A stretch of DNA of 64,000 nt from Azonexus sp. (GCF_030824335.1 NZ_JAVBXX010000007.1:270784-334783); one strand, 5' to 3'; counted from the stretch's first letter, positions 18,401 through 28,384 are shown. Numbers and translations are program-made. Notes: generated by a model not told the origin, from the sequence alone.

Positions 18401-18536
18401 GCTCGGCGCGTCCTTGCTGGGGGTCTATGGCCAGTTGCAGTGTGCCGATGGTGTCGTGCATCTGCTCGCCCAGCGGCTGGTCGATTTGTCCGCCTGGCTG
18501 GGCCGCCTGGAAACCAGCAGTCGGGATTTCCACTGA
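15408..18536 (+). CDS. dnaE2: Error-prone DNA polymerase III alpha subunit DnaE2 (ImuC)
   Basis: About 1042 residues. An N-terminal PHP domain (HCLSNFSFLRGASHPEEL; GDVHMHVR) is followed by the C-family polymerase palm with PDIDVDFEHERR near residue 382 and the GRGSAANSTVCFALGVTEVDP segment, then by a helix-hairpin-helix region and a C-terminal OB fold (RVAGIVTGRQRPGT). DnaE2 is the catalytic part of the ImuAB mutasome. The start is uncertain: similarity to homologues (PDYAELHC) extends upstream of the TTG at 15408, and the frame is open back to 15354 but has only CTG codons there (15360, 15384). A LexA box lies 59 bases before the TTG. Confidence 0.93.
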   Translation: MHCLSNFSFLRGASHPEELAAQAVTQGYAALALTDECSLAGVVRVHQAFRALENPADSAVDRENGAKTPRLLIGSEMTTVDGMKLVFLAQNREGYGNLSALITLARRRAEKGAYTLQRHDFNAVSPSGAVPDCLVLWVPGAVLSVEDGRWLAGCFPGRLWIAVELHAGPDDAARLAELRALGAACGLPLVAAGDVHMHVRARRPVQDVLTVLRLKTSVFEAGHALFPNGERHLRSRLRLSRLYPPELLAETLRVAALCTFSLDELRYEYPEEIAPAGHTPTSWLRHETEAGLQRRYPQGEPAAVRERIEHELRLIAELQYEAYFLTVYDIVCFARSVGILCQGRGSAANSTVCFALGVTEVDPARSAMLFERFVSKERGEPPDIDVDFEHERRAEVIAYIYGKYGRERTALAAAVITYRTKGALRDAGRALGFDIARIDALTASLAWWDKREQMPERFAEQGLDPASPRVAKWLWLAEQLRGFPRHLTQHVGGFVMSRGPLARLVPVENTAMAERTVIQWDKDDLDAVGLMKVDVLALGMLSALRRMLAIVSDSCGRPLDLSKIPEGDAATYDMLCRADSMGVFQVESRAQMSMLPRLRPRQYYDLVVEVALVRPGPIQGDMVHPYLKRRQGRERIEKISPAVDAVLARTYGVPIFQEQVMQLAIVAADFTPGEADELRRAMAAWRRKGNLQRYQDKLRAGMAKNGLPAAFAERIVAQIQGFGEYGFPESHAASFALLVYASAWLKRHYPAAFLCGLLNSQPMGFYSPSMLIQDARRHGVVVHQPDVTASDWDSRVDADGSVRLGLREIKGLRREIGLNIATIKTTAGPRVDRKNGTFSSVADLAARCRLTRRDLNCLAAADALASLAGERRQAAWQAAGAAIQGDLFAGTPPAESQPLLPAMSEGENLIADYRHLGHTLRRHPLLLLRDRLAARRFLCARELERCGDRAPVRVAGIVTGRQRPGTATGVVFVTLEDETGWINVIVQPALVDTQRRELLGASLLGVYGQLQCADGVVHLLAQRLVDLSAWLGRLETSSRDFH

Positions 18537-18599
18537 ACCTGACGGACGGTGGCCCGTTATTCAAAAATACATCCTTGTTTCATTAAAATATTTTTTATT

Positions 18600-18878
18600 T
18601 TACATAATACAAATTATGCGAAATATGATTGGCGATAAAAAAGACACCGGTGTGTCACTGATCTCCTGATGGATTTCATTGAGGGCCTCACAAATATCTC
18701 TTTTCCCTTTCTTTGAGATACAAAAATGTCCTCCGCGAGGCCCAACGCAAGATATTTTTGCAGCACAGGAACACGATGTCACCATGGATGGTCTGGCAGC
18801 CTTGACCCCTAAAATTTTTGCTGCAAAAGCACCTGGCGAAAATAGAAGAATAAGCGCAGCAAGTAACGAGCGCGGCAT
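18600..18878 (-). CDS. Small secreted cysteine-containing protein
   Basis: 92 residues from the ATG at 18878, which has AGGGG eight bases upstream. MPRSLLAALILLFSPGAFA is a clear signal peptide ending in an Ala-x-Ala-like site, so the mature protein of about 73 residues is exported. The mature part has the Cys-rich stretch TSCSCAAKISCVGPRGGHFC and then basic ISKKGKRDICEALNE. A GPRGG-aromatic-cys pattern of this sort occurs in several small uncharacterised exported proteins. I cannot assign a function. The 3' half is AT-rich and unlike its neighbours. It sits between dnaE2 and the ankyrin gene. Confidence 0.6.
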   Translation of the reverse strand: MPRSLLAALILLFSPGAFAAKILGVKAARPSMVTSCSCAAKISCVGPRGGHFCISKKGKRDICEALNEIHQEISDTPVSFLSPIIFRIICIM

Positions 18879-18926
18879 GTTCAATGCCCCTTTATCATCA
18901 TTTGGCAAAGCTCAGCCGAAGCTCTT

Positions 18927-19586
18927 TCAACGAATTTCAATGTGAACCGATTTCCCTGATTTTCCACCGGCAGCACGTAGAAGTTCTCCGATATCGGTAT
19001 TTTTGAATTTCAGCGCGATATCCAGTGCTGTTTCACCAGAGTCCATCTGCTTGTTGATATCTGCTTTATGGCGCAGCAGCGTACGTACAAGCTCCATGTA
19101 TCCGCCTCGGGATGCGGCCATCAACGCGGTAGTTCCGTTCTCACTGGCGGCATTCAGATCAGCCCCTTTGCTGATCAGGTAAGCTGAAATATCGCCATGA
19201 CCATTGAATGCGGCGTAAACCAGCGGTGGCCAACCGGGAACATCCAGTGCTGCGCCAGCCGAGACCAGCAACTCTACGACTCGCAGATGCCCACGCAACG
19301 CAGCCAAACCGAGTGCGGTATCGCCAGCGGCATTTCGAGCATTGAGTTTGGCCCGGTTGTTGGCCAGAAACTCAGTCAATTCGGCATGACCATCGCGAGC
19401 AGCCAGCATGAGCAGGGTGTTGCCGTCGATATCCGTGGTGTCCAGCGATGCCCCCTTGGCGGCCAAGGTACGGATTTCACGGGTATCGCCCATTTTTGCA
19501 CCAGTGATCAAGTCATCATAGGTGCCGGCAATGGACTGAAAAGGGAAAGCCAGAGCGAATACGGCGGTCAACAGGGATTTTTTCAT
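18927..19586 (-). CDS. Periplasmic ankyrin-repeat protein
   Basis: A 219-residue exported protein. Residues 1-20 (MKKSLLTAVFALAFPFQSIA) form a signal peptide. About five ankyrin repeats follow, recognisable from DGNTLLMLAARDGHAELTEFL, GDTALGLAALRGHLRVVELL and NGTTALMAASRGGYMELVRTL. Such repeats bind protein partners, none of which is evident here. The ATG overlaps the tatD stop by four bases, so it is translationally coupled to the tatD-PilZ-holB-tmk-mltG series. Confidence 0.88.
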   Translation of the reverse strand: MKKSLLTAVFALAFPFQSIAGTYDDLITGAKMGDTREIRTLAAKGASLDTTDIDGNTLLMLAARDGHAELTEFLANNRAKLNARNAAGDTALGLAALRGHLRVVELLVSAGAALDVPGWPPLVYAAFNGHGDISAYLISKGADLNAASENGTTALMAASRGGYMELVRTLLRHKADINKQMDSGETALDIALKFKNTDIGELLRAAGGKSGKSVHIEIR

Positions 19587-20368
19587 GATTCTCGGTTTTT
19601 CAGCTTGCTGGCTTTGAACAGCCGGATGAAATTTTCGGTACTCGCTTGAGCTACGGCAGAGAACGGAATCTCTCTCAGGAGCGCAATTTCTTCCGCAACG
19701 TAGCGCACGTACGAAGGTTCATTCGGTTTTCCCCTGAATGGCGTGGGTGCTAGATACGGTGCATCGGTTTCAACAAGAAGCCGGTCCAAGGGGCATTTTT
19801 TGGCAACATCCTTGACGATTGCGGCATTTTTGAAAGTCACAATGCCGGAAAACGACAGATAAAAACCAAGGTCGAGCGCTTGGCAGGCAATTTCCCAGTT
19901 TTCGGTAAAGCAATGCATCACACCGCCCACCTGCTCGGCCCCCTCTTCCCGCAAAACTTGCAGGGTGTCTGCTGCAGATTCCCGTGTATGGACGATTAGC
20001 GGCTTGCCACACTGACGAGCGGCACGGATATGCGTGCGAAAGCGCTGCCGTTGCCATTCCGGCTTATCCTTGTGCCAGTAATAATCGAGTCCGGTTTCGC
20101 CAATGCCAAGTACCTTGGGGTGATTCGCCAGACTGAGCAAGCGTGCTTCGTCCGGTTCTTCGACGTCCGTGTATTCCGGATGAACGCCCACGGTGGCATA
20201 GAGATTGTCTGCCTGTTCGGCGATGGCGAGCACCTGTGGAAAGTCTTCCAGATTGACGCCAATGCACAAGGCTGCGCCCACGTCGCGGGCCTGCATCGCC
20301 GCCAGCACATCAGGCAAGCGCTCGGCAAGCGCCGGAAAATCAAGATGGCAATGTGAGTCGACCAGCAT
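19583..20368 (-). CDS. tatD: TatD-family metal-dependent hydrolase (deoxyribonuclease)
   Basis: A 261-residue TIM-barrel enzyme. Metal-binding motifs are intact: SHCHLDF at the N-terminus, GETGLDYYW, HTRES, CFTENW and ETDAPYLAP. The length is typical. TatD/YcfH proteins are nucleases or general metallohydrolases. In many bacteria the gene follows holB, as here with only the PilZ gene between them. Part of a compact minus-strand operon. Confidence 0.92.
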   Translation of the reverse strand: MLVDSHCHLDFPALAERLPDVLAAMQARDVGAALCIGVNLEDFPQVLAIAEQADNLYATVGVHPEYTDVEEPDEARLLSLANHPKVLGIGETGLDYYWHKDKPEWQRQRFRTHIRAARQCGKPLIVHTRESAADTLQVLREEGAEQVGGVMHCFTENWEIACQALDLGFYLSFSGIVTFKNAAIVKDVAKKCPLDRLLVETDAPYLAPTPFRGKPNEPSYVRYVAEEIALLREIPFSAVAQASTENFIRLFKASKLKNRES

Positions 20369-20376
20369 GCTGTCGA

Positions 20377-20739
20377 TCAGAGCGTGTGTGTCGGACGGGC
20401 GGATTGCAGGACGCCACCGAGCAGACCTTCGATCTTGCGCCGGGCTTCCTGGCCGCTTTCGTCATTATTGAAATGCACACCAATACCTTGTGCCCGTCCG
20501 TTCTGGGCGCCCGCAGGGGTAATCCAGATAACCGATGCGGCAATTGGCAACTTGGTGGGGTCGTCCATCAGGGATAGCAGCATGAACACTTCGTCGCCCA
20601 GCGAATAGCTGCGCGTTGTCGGTATGAAAATACCGCCGTGGCGCAAATGGGGCATAAAGGCTGCGTACAAGGCAGATTTCGAATTGATGTTCAGCGACAG
20701 GACACTGGGGCGCTGGGGGGCGGTTTTAGCTTCGCTCAT
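20377..20739 (-). CDS. pilZ: PilZ-domain protein (type IV pilus assembly type)
   Basis: 120 residues from the ATG at 20739, six bases after the holB stop. The central segment (LRHGGIFIPTTRSYSLGDEVFMLLSLMD, then ASVIWITPAG and QGIGVHFNN) fits the canonical PilZ beta barrel next to holB and tmk. The arginine-rich RXXXR c-di-GMP motif is not evident, as in the non-binding PilZ of pilus systems. A role in type IV pilus biogenesis is inferred from this family and location. Confidence 0.85.
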   Translation of the reverse strand: MSEAKTAPQRPSVLSLNINSKSALYAAFMPHLRHGGIFIPTTRSYSLGDEVFMLLSLMDDPTKLPIAASVIWITPAGAQNGRAQGIGVHFNNDESGQEARRKIEGLLGGVLQSARPTHTL

Positions 20740-20745
20740 CCTCAA

Positions 20746-21765
20746 TCAACGACTAAACAGGGCTCGATAATCGAGAAAAACACCTTCCAGAAAGAGTCGC
20801 CCATTGAGCGGTTGTTCAGCTTCCTGGCGGCGCTGGTTCATGGTTCGATAGAGTTGAATCACTCGAACGGCTGAAATCATATCAGCCAGCGTCTGCATTT
20901 TGTTCTGTTGGGACAGAAAATATCTTATTGGCAAATTGTTCTGTAGCAGCGTCAAGTCGACCAACCATTTTTGCAGCACCTCAATCACCTGTTTGAGTTG
21001 CAAGCGCCCTTTGCTGTCCTTGACGATTTTTTCGAGTTCGCCGGCCACCCCAATTGGATCGATGTTCTTTCCGCTGGCCAAGCGGTTGGCCATCAAATCA
21101 AGCCAGCTACCCTGCCCGGATGTTGCCATTTCCGCCGCAAATCGTGGCGATCCGCCGCTCAAGGCCAGCCAGCGTTCAGCATCGTCAATGCCGGCTGCAC
21201 GCAAAACCTGGATTGCAGCAGCTTGTGCGGGCACATCAATGGGCACAGCCTGGCAACGGCTGCGTATCGTTGGTAGTAATCGGGATGGTTCACTTGAAAC
21301 CAACAAAAACAATATACTTGCGGGCGGTTCTTCAAGTATTTTAAGAATTGAATTTGCCGCATTTCGGTTCATGGCTTCGGCCGGATTGACCAGCACAATA
21401 CTCAAGCCGCCCCGATGGCTGCCGACGCCAAGGAACTCATCGAGACTACGCACCTGGTCGATGGTGATCTGCTGGCTGGGCTTCTTCTTGCCCTCCTCGG
21501 CCTCTGCTTCTTCTCCCAGAGCATCCGGTTGCAGCAAGCGAAAATCCGGATGATTGCCCTGGCTGAACCAGTTGCAGGCCATGCACTGGCCGCAGGCATG
21601 GCCGTCGGCTGCGGCATTTTCACAGAGTAGTGAAGCCGCAAACTCGCGAGCCAAGGCATATTTACCCAAGCCTTTCTGGCCAATCAGCAGCAAGGCATGA
21701 GGCAACTGCTGACGCCTGGCCTGCAGGTTTTCCCAGTTTGTTTTATGCAATTCTAAAATGTTCAT
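20746..21765 (-). CDS. holB: DNA polymerase III delta' subunit
   Basis: A 339-residue clamp-loader subunit. The N-terminal AAA+ region has a degenerate P-loop (LLIGQKGLGKYALAREFAAS) and the zinc-type cysteine set around CENAAADGHACGQCMAC. The ISMAQ-like sensor region (VLVNPAEAMNRNAANSILKILEEPP) is highly typical of delta'. It works with delta, tau/gamma and beta during clamp loading. The ATG shares a base with the tmk stop (TAATG-like overlap at 21765), so translation is coupled. Confidence 0.93.
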   Translation of the reverse strand: MNILELHKTNWENLQARRQQLPHALLLIGQKGLGKYALAREFAASLLCENAAADGHACGQCMACNWFSQGNHPDFRLLQPDALGEEAEAEEGKKKPSQQITIDQVRSLDEFLGVGSHRGGLSIVLVNPAEAMNRNAANSILKILEEPPASILFLLVSSEPSRLLPTIRSRCQAVPIDVPAQAAAIQVLRAAGIDDAERWLALSGGSPRFAAEMATSGQGSWLDLMANRLASGKNIDPIGVAGELEKIVKDSKGRLQLKQVIEVLQKWLVDLTLLQNNLPIRYFLSQQNKMQTLADMISAVRVIQLYRTMNQRRQEAEQPLNGRLFLEGVFLDYRALFSR

Positions 21766-22376
21766 TAACAGATACTTGCAATAACAACTTCAAGTTGTTT
21801 GCGAATATTTTCCAAGGTATTGTCGGCGTCGATGATACGCATGCGCGACGGATGTGCATTGACGCGTTCAAGGTATGCCTGGCGTACCCGCTCATGAAAA
21901 TCGGCACGTTCCTGTTCGAATTTGTCCAGTACTCGGTTGGCCAGCACGATGCGCTCACGCGCCACCTCGAGTGGCAGGTCAAACAGCAGGGTGAGATCGG
22001 GTTGCAGGTGTTCATGTACCCAGTGTTCCAAAGCCAGGAACTTGTTCTTGTCCAGCCCTCGCCCGCCACCCTGATACGCCCATGTCGCATCGCTGAAACG
22101 ATCACAGATCACCCACTCGCCACGGGCCAGCGCCGGCTCGATCAGACGGGCCAGGTGTTCGCGGCGCCCGGCAAACATCAACAGGGTTTCTGTTTCGAGA
22201 TGCATGGGTTCGTTGAGCAGCAATTCGCGCAATCTTTCGCCCAGTTCGGTACCGCCAGGCTCTCGGGTAACTTGCACGCTCAATCCCTTGCTGCGCAGCA
22301 ATTCGGCCAGCCATTCGACGTGACTGCTCTTGCCGGCACCGTCGATGCCTTCGAAGGTAATGAACTTTCCCCTCAT
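21765..22376 (-). CDS. tmk: Thymidylate kinase
   Basis: A 203-residue cytoplasmic kinase making dTDP from dTMP and ATP. The P-loop [15 protein letters not shown], the [16 protein letters not shown] substrate-binding motif with DR(F), and the [13 protein letters not shown] lid segment are present. Normal length for bacterial Tmk. The start overlaps the mltG stop by four bases, and the stop shares a base with holB. Confidence 0.96.
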   Translation of the reverse strand: MRGKFITFEGIDGAGKSSHVEWLAELLRSKGLSVQVTREPGGTELGERLRELLLNEPMHLETETLLMFAGRREHLARLIEPALARGEWVICDRFSDATWAYQGGGRGLDKNKFLALEHWVHEHLQPDLTLLFDLPLEVARERIVLANRVLDKFEQERADFHERVRQAYLERVNAHPSRMRIIDADNTLENIRKQLEVVIASIC

Positions 22377-23368
22377 TTTCCGCCCCTTTGGTATCTGTTG
22401 ACCGCACGATTATGGTCATCGAGCGTTCGTGAAAACTGACTTGTACCGTCGCCGCGCGCCACAAAATAGAGTGCGTCGCTGACGGCCGGTGCAAATGCGG
22501 TGCGCAATGCTGCCAGGCCCGGCATGGCAATTGGTGTTGGCGGCAAGCCCGTCCGCGTATAGGTATTGTACGGGGTGTCGGTCTGCAGATGGATCTTGCG
22601 CAGATTGCCATCGAAGCTTTCGCCCAGGCCATAAATCACCGTCGGGTCGGTTTGCAGGCGCATGCCGATGCGCAACCGGTTGATGAAGACTGCGGCGACA
22701 TGCGTTCGATCTTCTTCCCGGCCGGTTTCCTTCTCGATGATCGACGCCATGACCAGCGCTTCGTCCGGCGAGCGGTAGGGCAAGCCGGGGGAACGCAGTT
22801 GCCAGGCTTCGTCGAGTCGGCGCTGCATGGCGTTGACGGCGCGGACCATCAACTCAAGGTCGCTGGATTCCTTGTCGAACAGGTAAGTATCGGGAAACAG
22901 TCGGCCTTCCAGACTATTCATGGATAAATTGAGACGACGGATGATTTCCGCCTCACTCAGCCCCCTGCTATCGTGTTTTAGTTCCGGATGCGCATCCAGG
23001 CGTGCCCGGAACTGGCGGAATGTCCAGCCCTCAACCAGCGTGATGCTGGCTTGGCTGACTTGCCCGGTGGCCAGTTTTTCCAACAGGCTGAGCGGGGTTT
23101 CACCGGCATTGGTGGCATAGGTGCCAGCCTTGATCGCACCGCTGTTACCTTGCCAACGGGCGAGCAATATGAATAACTCGGCCTGCACCGGAATCCCGGC
23201 TGCGTTGATCTGGCGAACTGCGGCGCGCAGGCTACTGCCTGGCGGCACGCGGAATTCAACATCCGTTCCCGGCAAAACGATGGCTTGCTGCGACCACCAG
23301 AAAAATCCGCCAACCAACAGGGCAACGGTAATCAGCAACAGGGAGAAAAGACGAAATATGAAACGCAT
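22373..23368 (-). CDS. mltG: Endolytic murein transglycosylase MltG (YceG)
   Basis: 331 residues from the ATG at 23368, chosen because [20 protein letters not shown] gives one N-terminal membrane anchor; an earlier start at 23476 would put 36 arginine-rich residues before it. The YceG domain includes the catalytic Glu in [14 protein letters not shown] and the [11 protein letters not shown] segment. MltG cleaves nascent glycan strands at the inner membrane. A dispersed GTTGACCGCA site lies in the last codons (22397). It heads the mltG-tmk-holB unit. Confidence 0.93.
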   Translation of the reverse strand: MRFIFRLFSLLLITVALLVGGFFWWSQQAIVLPGTDVEFRVPPGSSLRAAVRQINAAGIPVQAELFILLARWQGNSGAIKAGTYATNAGETPLSLLEKLATGQVSQASITLVEGWTFRQFRARLDAHPELKHDSRGLSEAEIIRRLNLSMNSLEGRLFPDTYLFDKESSDLELMVRAVNAMQRRLDEAWQLRSPGLPYRSPDEALVMASIIEKETGREEDRTHVAAVFINRLRIGMRLQTDPTVIYGLGESFDGNLRKIHLQTDTPYNTYTRTGLPPTPIAMPGLAALRTAFAPAVSDALYFVARGDGTSQFSRTLDDHNRAVNRYQRGGK

Positions 23369-23492
23369 GGGAACTCGTGGGCGACGGATGTATCTTGTCC
23401 GTCGAAAATCAGCGTTGAAGCAAGCGCGAAAATGTGTCGCAAATTGTGTGGCAAAACGGGCGATATAATAGCCCAAACCTCAAGGAGCCTTC

Positions 23493-24509
23493 ATGAACCC
23501 CCATTGGCGCAGCTTTCTCGAATCGACCGAAGCAAGCTTTTCCGGCGATGCTTCAGACATCCTCAATTTTGGCGATGCACAAGGTGAATTGCTGGCAGCC
23601 AGCCAGCAAACCGTCCTCGTTCCGCTGGCCCATCTGGCGCTGATCGAAGCCACCGGCGAAGATGCCAAGACCTTCCTGCACAGCCAGTTCACCAATGACA
23701 TCAATCATCTGGCCCAGGGCCAGGCGGAACATGCCGGCTGGTGCACCGCCAAGGGCCGCATGCAGGCGAGTTTCGTTGCCTGGCACGAGGGCGATGCCTA
23801 CCGTTTGATGCTGGCTGCAGATTTGCTGGAAGCCACGCAAAAACGCCTGCAGATGTTCGTTTTGCGGGCAAAAGTGAAGTTGACCGCGCAAAACGATCAG
23901 ATTTTGCTCGGTATCGCCGGCCCGCAAGCTGTCGAAGCGCTGGCCGACGCCGGTTTGACGGCACCGGGCGAGGTCATGCATTGCTCGACTGGCGATGGCG
24001 TGACGGTTATTCACCTCGACACGCAACGCTATGTGCTGGCCGCTGCCGAGAGCGCAGCCCCCGGCCTGTGGCAAAAACTCTCCGTCAAGGCGCGTCCGGC
24101 CGGTGTGCCGGTATGGCGCTGGCTTGATGTGCAGGCCGGTTTTCCGCTGGTTACGCTGGCGACCAAGGAAGAATTCGTCCCGCAGATGGCCGATTTCGAA
24201 AAAATCGGTGGCGTCAGTTTCCACAAGGGCTGCTATCCGGGTCAGGAAATCGTCGCCCGGACGCAATACCTGGGCAAGGTCAAACGCCATCTCTATCGCC
24301 TGACTGGCGATGCTGCCTTGCAGGCTGGCGACGAACTTTATTCGCCGGACAACCTGGAACAGGCCAGCGGCAAGGTCATGAGCGCGGCGCCCTCACCCAC
24401 CGGCGGTTACGTGGCACTGGCAGTCGTGCAGTCCAACTTTGCCGAAAACCTGCGTCTGGCATCTCGTGAAGGGCCGGTGGTTACGGCGGCTGCGGTGAAC
24501 CCGGCCTAA
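23493..24509 (+). CDS. ygfZ: YgfZ/GcvT-fold tRNA-modifying and Fe-S assembly protein
   Basis: A 338-residue folate-binding protein. The family signature KGCYPGQEIVARTQYLGK (K-G-C-Y-x-G-Q-E with the reactive Cys) is intact near residue 245, and the N-terminal GcvT-like domain contains TGEDAKTFLHSQFTNDI. YgfZ supports Fe-S enzymes such as MiaB in a tetrahydrofolate-dependent way. ATG at 23493 has AAGGAG nearby. It is divergent from mltG across about 120 bases and is followed by the NRDE gene after 31 bases. Confidence 0.93.
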   Translation: MNPHWRSFLESTEASFSGDASDILNFGDAQGELLAASQQTVLVPLAHLALIEATGEDAKTFLHSQFTNDINHLAQGQAEHAGWCTAKGRMQASFVAWHEGDAYRLMLAADLLEATQKRLQMFVLRAKVKLTAQNDQILLGIAGPQAVEALADAGLTAPGEVMHCSTGDGVTVIHLDTQRYVLAAAESAAPGLWQKLSVKARPAGVPVWRWLDVQAGFPLVTLATKEEFVPQMADFEKIGGVSFHKGCYPGQEIVARTQYLGKVKRHLYRLTGDAALQAGDELYSPDNLEQASGKVMSAAPSPTGGYVALAVVQSNFAENLRLASREGPVVTAAAVNPA

Positions 24510-24836
24510 ACGCGCCGCATAAGCACAGCCGAACAGCAAAATGTGCCTGATCGTCGTCGGCTGGCGGGTGCATCCGGATTACCCGCTGGTCGTTGCCGCC
24601 AACCGCGACGAATTCCATGCCCGGCCAACGGCGTCGGCCGCCTATTGGCCCGCCGCCGATGCGTTAACGCATTGCCCTGAGCCGCCAGCGCATGGCACTG
24701 ACCAGGCCGCCATTTTCGGTGGCCGCGATCTGGAAGCCGGCGGCACCTGGCTGGGGGCCACGACGGATGGCCGCTTTGCGGCGGTGACCAACGTCCGCGA
24801 ACCCGGTGCCATGAAGGGAAAACACTCGCGTGGTGC

Positions 24837-24863
24837 GTTGACCGCAGGATTTTTGCGGTCAAC
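24837..24863. repeat. Inverted pair of the GTYGACCGCA motif
   Basis: GTTGACCGCA (24837-24846) and its reverse complement TGCGGTCAAC (24854-24863) face each other across seven bases within the NRDE gene, extending to a 13-base-arm palindrome when the flanking GC and CG bases are included. It could form a hairpin or present two half-sites to a dimeric protein. The neighbouring protein sequence is still read through normally. Confidence 0.8.
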
Positions 24864-25307
24864 GCTGTCCGCCAGCGATTTTGCCGATGGCCTCATGGCC
24901 GACGACTATTCCGGTTTCAACCTGTTACTGGCCGACCGGGATTCGCTGGTCTATGCCTCCAATCGCGATACGCAGAGACAAGTGTTGGCGCCCGGTATTT
25001 ACGGGCTGTCCAACCATCGTCTGGATAGCCCCTGGCCCAAGCTGCTCAAGGCGCGCGAGCGCTTTGCCGCAGCGCTGGCGCACTTGCCGGACGAGCAGGC
25101 TTTTTTCGACTTGCTGGCCGATCGCGAAATCGTACCCGATGAACGTTTGCCGGATACCGGTGTGCCGTTGCACTGGGAGCGTTTGTTGTCAGCGGTGTTC
25201 GTGCAATCGCCGGATTACGGCACGCGTGCCTCGACACTGTTGCTACGCGATCACGCCGGCCGGATCACCCTGCAGGAAAACAGCTTCGATGCCGAAGCCC
25301 GTGTCGT

Positions 25308-26374
<1,067 letters not shown>

Positions 26375-26397
26375 TCATTTTATGGTGTAAAAAAATC

Positions 26398-27489
26398 ATG
26401 CTCGAACATGTTCTGATGTTTACCCTCGGGCTCGTTGCCCTGACCATCGGTGCCGAGTTGATGGTTCGTGGTGCGGCGCGTCTCGCCCTGACCTTTGGCA
26501 TTTCCCCTCTGGTGGTCGGCCTGACCATCGTTGCCTTCGGCACCAGCGCGCCGGAAATGGCGGTTTCGGCTGGCGCAGCGCTCAGCGGCTCAGGCGATCT
26601 GGCGGTCGGCAATGTGGTCGGCAGCAACATTGCGAATGTCCTGCTGATTCTTGGTTTGTCGGCGCTGATTGTGCCGCTGGCGGTCAATGAACAGATCATT
26701 CGCCAGGAAATCCCGATCATGATCGGGGCCAGCCTGCTGTTTCTCGTGCTGGCACTGGATGGCAACATCAGTCGTGGCGAAGGCGTCCTGCTGTTTGCAC
26801 TGGTGATCGTCTACACCGTTTTTCTCGTTACCCAGTCGCGCCGTGCCAGCAAGGCGGTCGAGGCCGAGTTCGCCGATGAAATGCCAGATACCGGCAGCCG
26901 CTGGGATGCCCACTGGAGCGTTCAGGGGCTGCTGGTGCTTGGCGGGCTTGCCTTGCTGATACTTGGTGCCGACTGGCTGGTCGATTCTGCTGTCGCCGTC
27001 GCCCGCGCTTTTGGCGTCAGCGATCTGGTCATCGGCCTGACGGTGGTTGCCGTCGGTACCTCGATGCCGGAAATTGCCACCTCGCTGGTCGCCGCCTTCC
27101 GCGGTCAACGCGATATCGCCGTGGGCAACGTGGTCGGCAGCAATATTTTCAACATCTTTGCCTGCATGGGCTTTGCCGGACTGATTGCCGACGGCGGCAT
27201 CATGGTTTCCGAGACGGCACGCAATTTCGATCTGTGGGTCATGCTGGCTGTGGCTTTCGCCTGTCTGCCGATTGTCATTACGGGTCGGGAAATTGCCCGC
27301 TGGGAAGGTAGCGTCTTCCTCGCCTACTACGCCGCATACACGCTCTATCTGGTCCTGGCGGCAAGCCAGCATGAAAGCCTGCCGGCCTTCTCCACGGCGA
27401 TGCTGGGTTATGTCCTGCCCTTGACGGTGATTACGCTGATCGTCAGTTTCGTGCGCGGAAACGCTAAGACGCCACCGACAACTCCATGA
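26398..27489 (+). CDS. CaCA-family calcium/sodium (cation) antiporter, YrbG type
   Basis: A 363-residue inner-membrane exchanger with about ten hydrophobic segments. The two alpha-repeat signatures are visible and nearly identical: IVAFGTSAPEMAVS and VVAVGTSMPEIATSLVAA, each with a following GNVVGSNI(A/F)N motif. This arrangement is diagnostic of the YrbG/CaxA group. The ion specificity (Ca2+/Na+ or Ca2+/H+) is not readable. The stop overlaps the end of the convergent LysR gene by 26 bases. Confidence 0.92.
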   Translation: MLEHVLMFTLGLVALTIGAELMVRGAARLALTFGISPLVVGLTIVAFGTSAPEMAVSAGAALSGSGDLAVGNVVGSNIANVLLILGLSALIVPLAVNEQIIRQEIPIMIGASLLFLVLALDGNISRGEGVLLFALVIVYTVFLVTQSRRASKAVEAEFADEMPDTGSRWDAHWSVQGLLVLGGLALLILGADWLVDSAVAVARAFGVSDLVIGLTVVAVGTSMPEIATSLVAAFRGQRDIAVGNVVGSNIFNIFACMGFAGLIADGGIMVSETARNFDLWVMLAVAFACLPIVITGREIARWEGSVFLAYYAAYTLYLVLAASQHESLPAFSTAMLGYVLPLTVITLIVSFVRGNAKTPPTTP

Positions 27490-28384
27490 TCCTGGCGGGG
27501 CTGCCAGTCAGCCCCGCCCCGAGAAAATCCATCAACACCCGCACCCGGTGCGGGACATGGCGGTTGCCTGGCAACATCGCGTAGATGCCGAGTTCCGGAA
27601 CGGGAAAATCGCCAAGAATGATCTCAACCCGACCGGCCGCAAGCGCTTCGCTGATGATGAAATCAGGTTGCAGGGTAATTCCCATGCCCTGTATTGCGGC
27701 TTCGACCAACACATCACCATTGTTCGCATGCGTCCGGCTGCGCACTGGAAAAGCACGCAATTGCCCGTCGGCCATGAACTGCCACTGCTGCGGGGTATTA
27801 CCCGCTGTATAGCCGAGGCATTCGTGATGGAGCAATTCTGCCGGATGCTGCGGACGACCGTGACGCGCCAGATATTCCGGTGCGGCAACGACGTGCAGGC
27901 GGCTGCTGCCGATGCGCCGTGCCACGTCGCCACCGGCCAGCTTGCGCGTGATGCGCACCGACAAATCAATCCCTTCGTCGATCAATTTCACCTGGCGGTC
28001 ACTGAAATCCATGTCGAGAGCGACTTCCGGATAGCGCCTGGCGAACTCGAGCAACAAAGGGGCCAGACGTTTCAGACCGAAACTCAGTGGCACGCTGAGG
28101 CGAATATTGCCCCGTGGCGTAAGACGCTCTTCGGCGACATCGGTTTCTGCCGCTTCGACCAGATTCAGGATGACCCGGCATTTCTCCAGGTAGGCCGTGC
28201 CGGCCGAGGTCAGCGTCAGGCTGCGCGTGCTGCGAGCCATCAATTTGACCCCGAGATGGGCTTCCAGTCCGGCGATCTGCCGCGTTACCACGGAACGGTC
28301 GATACCGATTTGCTGCGCAGCGGCGGCAAAGCTGCCCAGTTCGGCCACCCGGACAAACAGGTGCATGGCTTCAAGTCGATCCAT
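27464..28384 (-). CDS. LysR-family transcriptional regulator
   Basis: 306 residues from ATG at 28384 (MDRLEAMHLFVRVAELGSF); this start was preferred because the HTH (FAAAAQQIGIDRSVVTRQIA) then begins at the usual distance from the N-terminus. A substrate-binding effector domain follows (about 90-300, NIRLSVPLSFGLKRLAP). It is of the CrgA/YafC-like group. The divergent gene is the ygiD-type dioxygenase, 121 bases away, so regulation of that operon is likely by family custom. The inducer is unknown. Confidence 0.9.
   Translation of the reverse strand: MDRLEAMHLFVRVAELGSFAAAAQQIGIDRSVVTRQIAGLEAHLGVKLMARSTRSLTLTSAGTAYLEKCRVILNLVEAAETDVAEERLTPRGNIRLSVPLSFGLKRLAPLLLEFARRYPEVALDMDFSDRQVKLIDEGIDLSVRITRKLAGGDVARRIGSSRLHVVAAPEYLARHGRPQHPAELLHHECLGYTAGNTPQQWQFMADGQLRAFPVRSRTHANNGDVLVEAAIQGMGITLQPDFIISEALAAGRVEIILGDFPVPELGIYAMLPGNRHVPHRVRVLMDFLGAGLTGSPARIMELSVAS

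Noticed and set aside
24837..24863. The inverted motif pair as an intrinsic terminator of the NRDE gene
   Set aside because: It lies about 470 bases before the stop codon within a conserved coding sequence and no T run follows in the right place.
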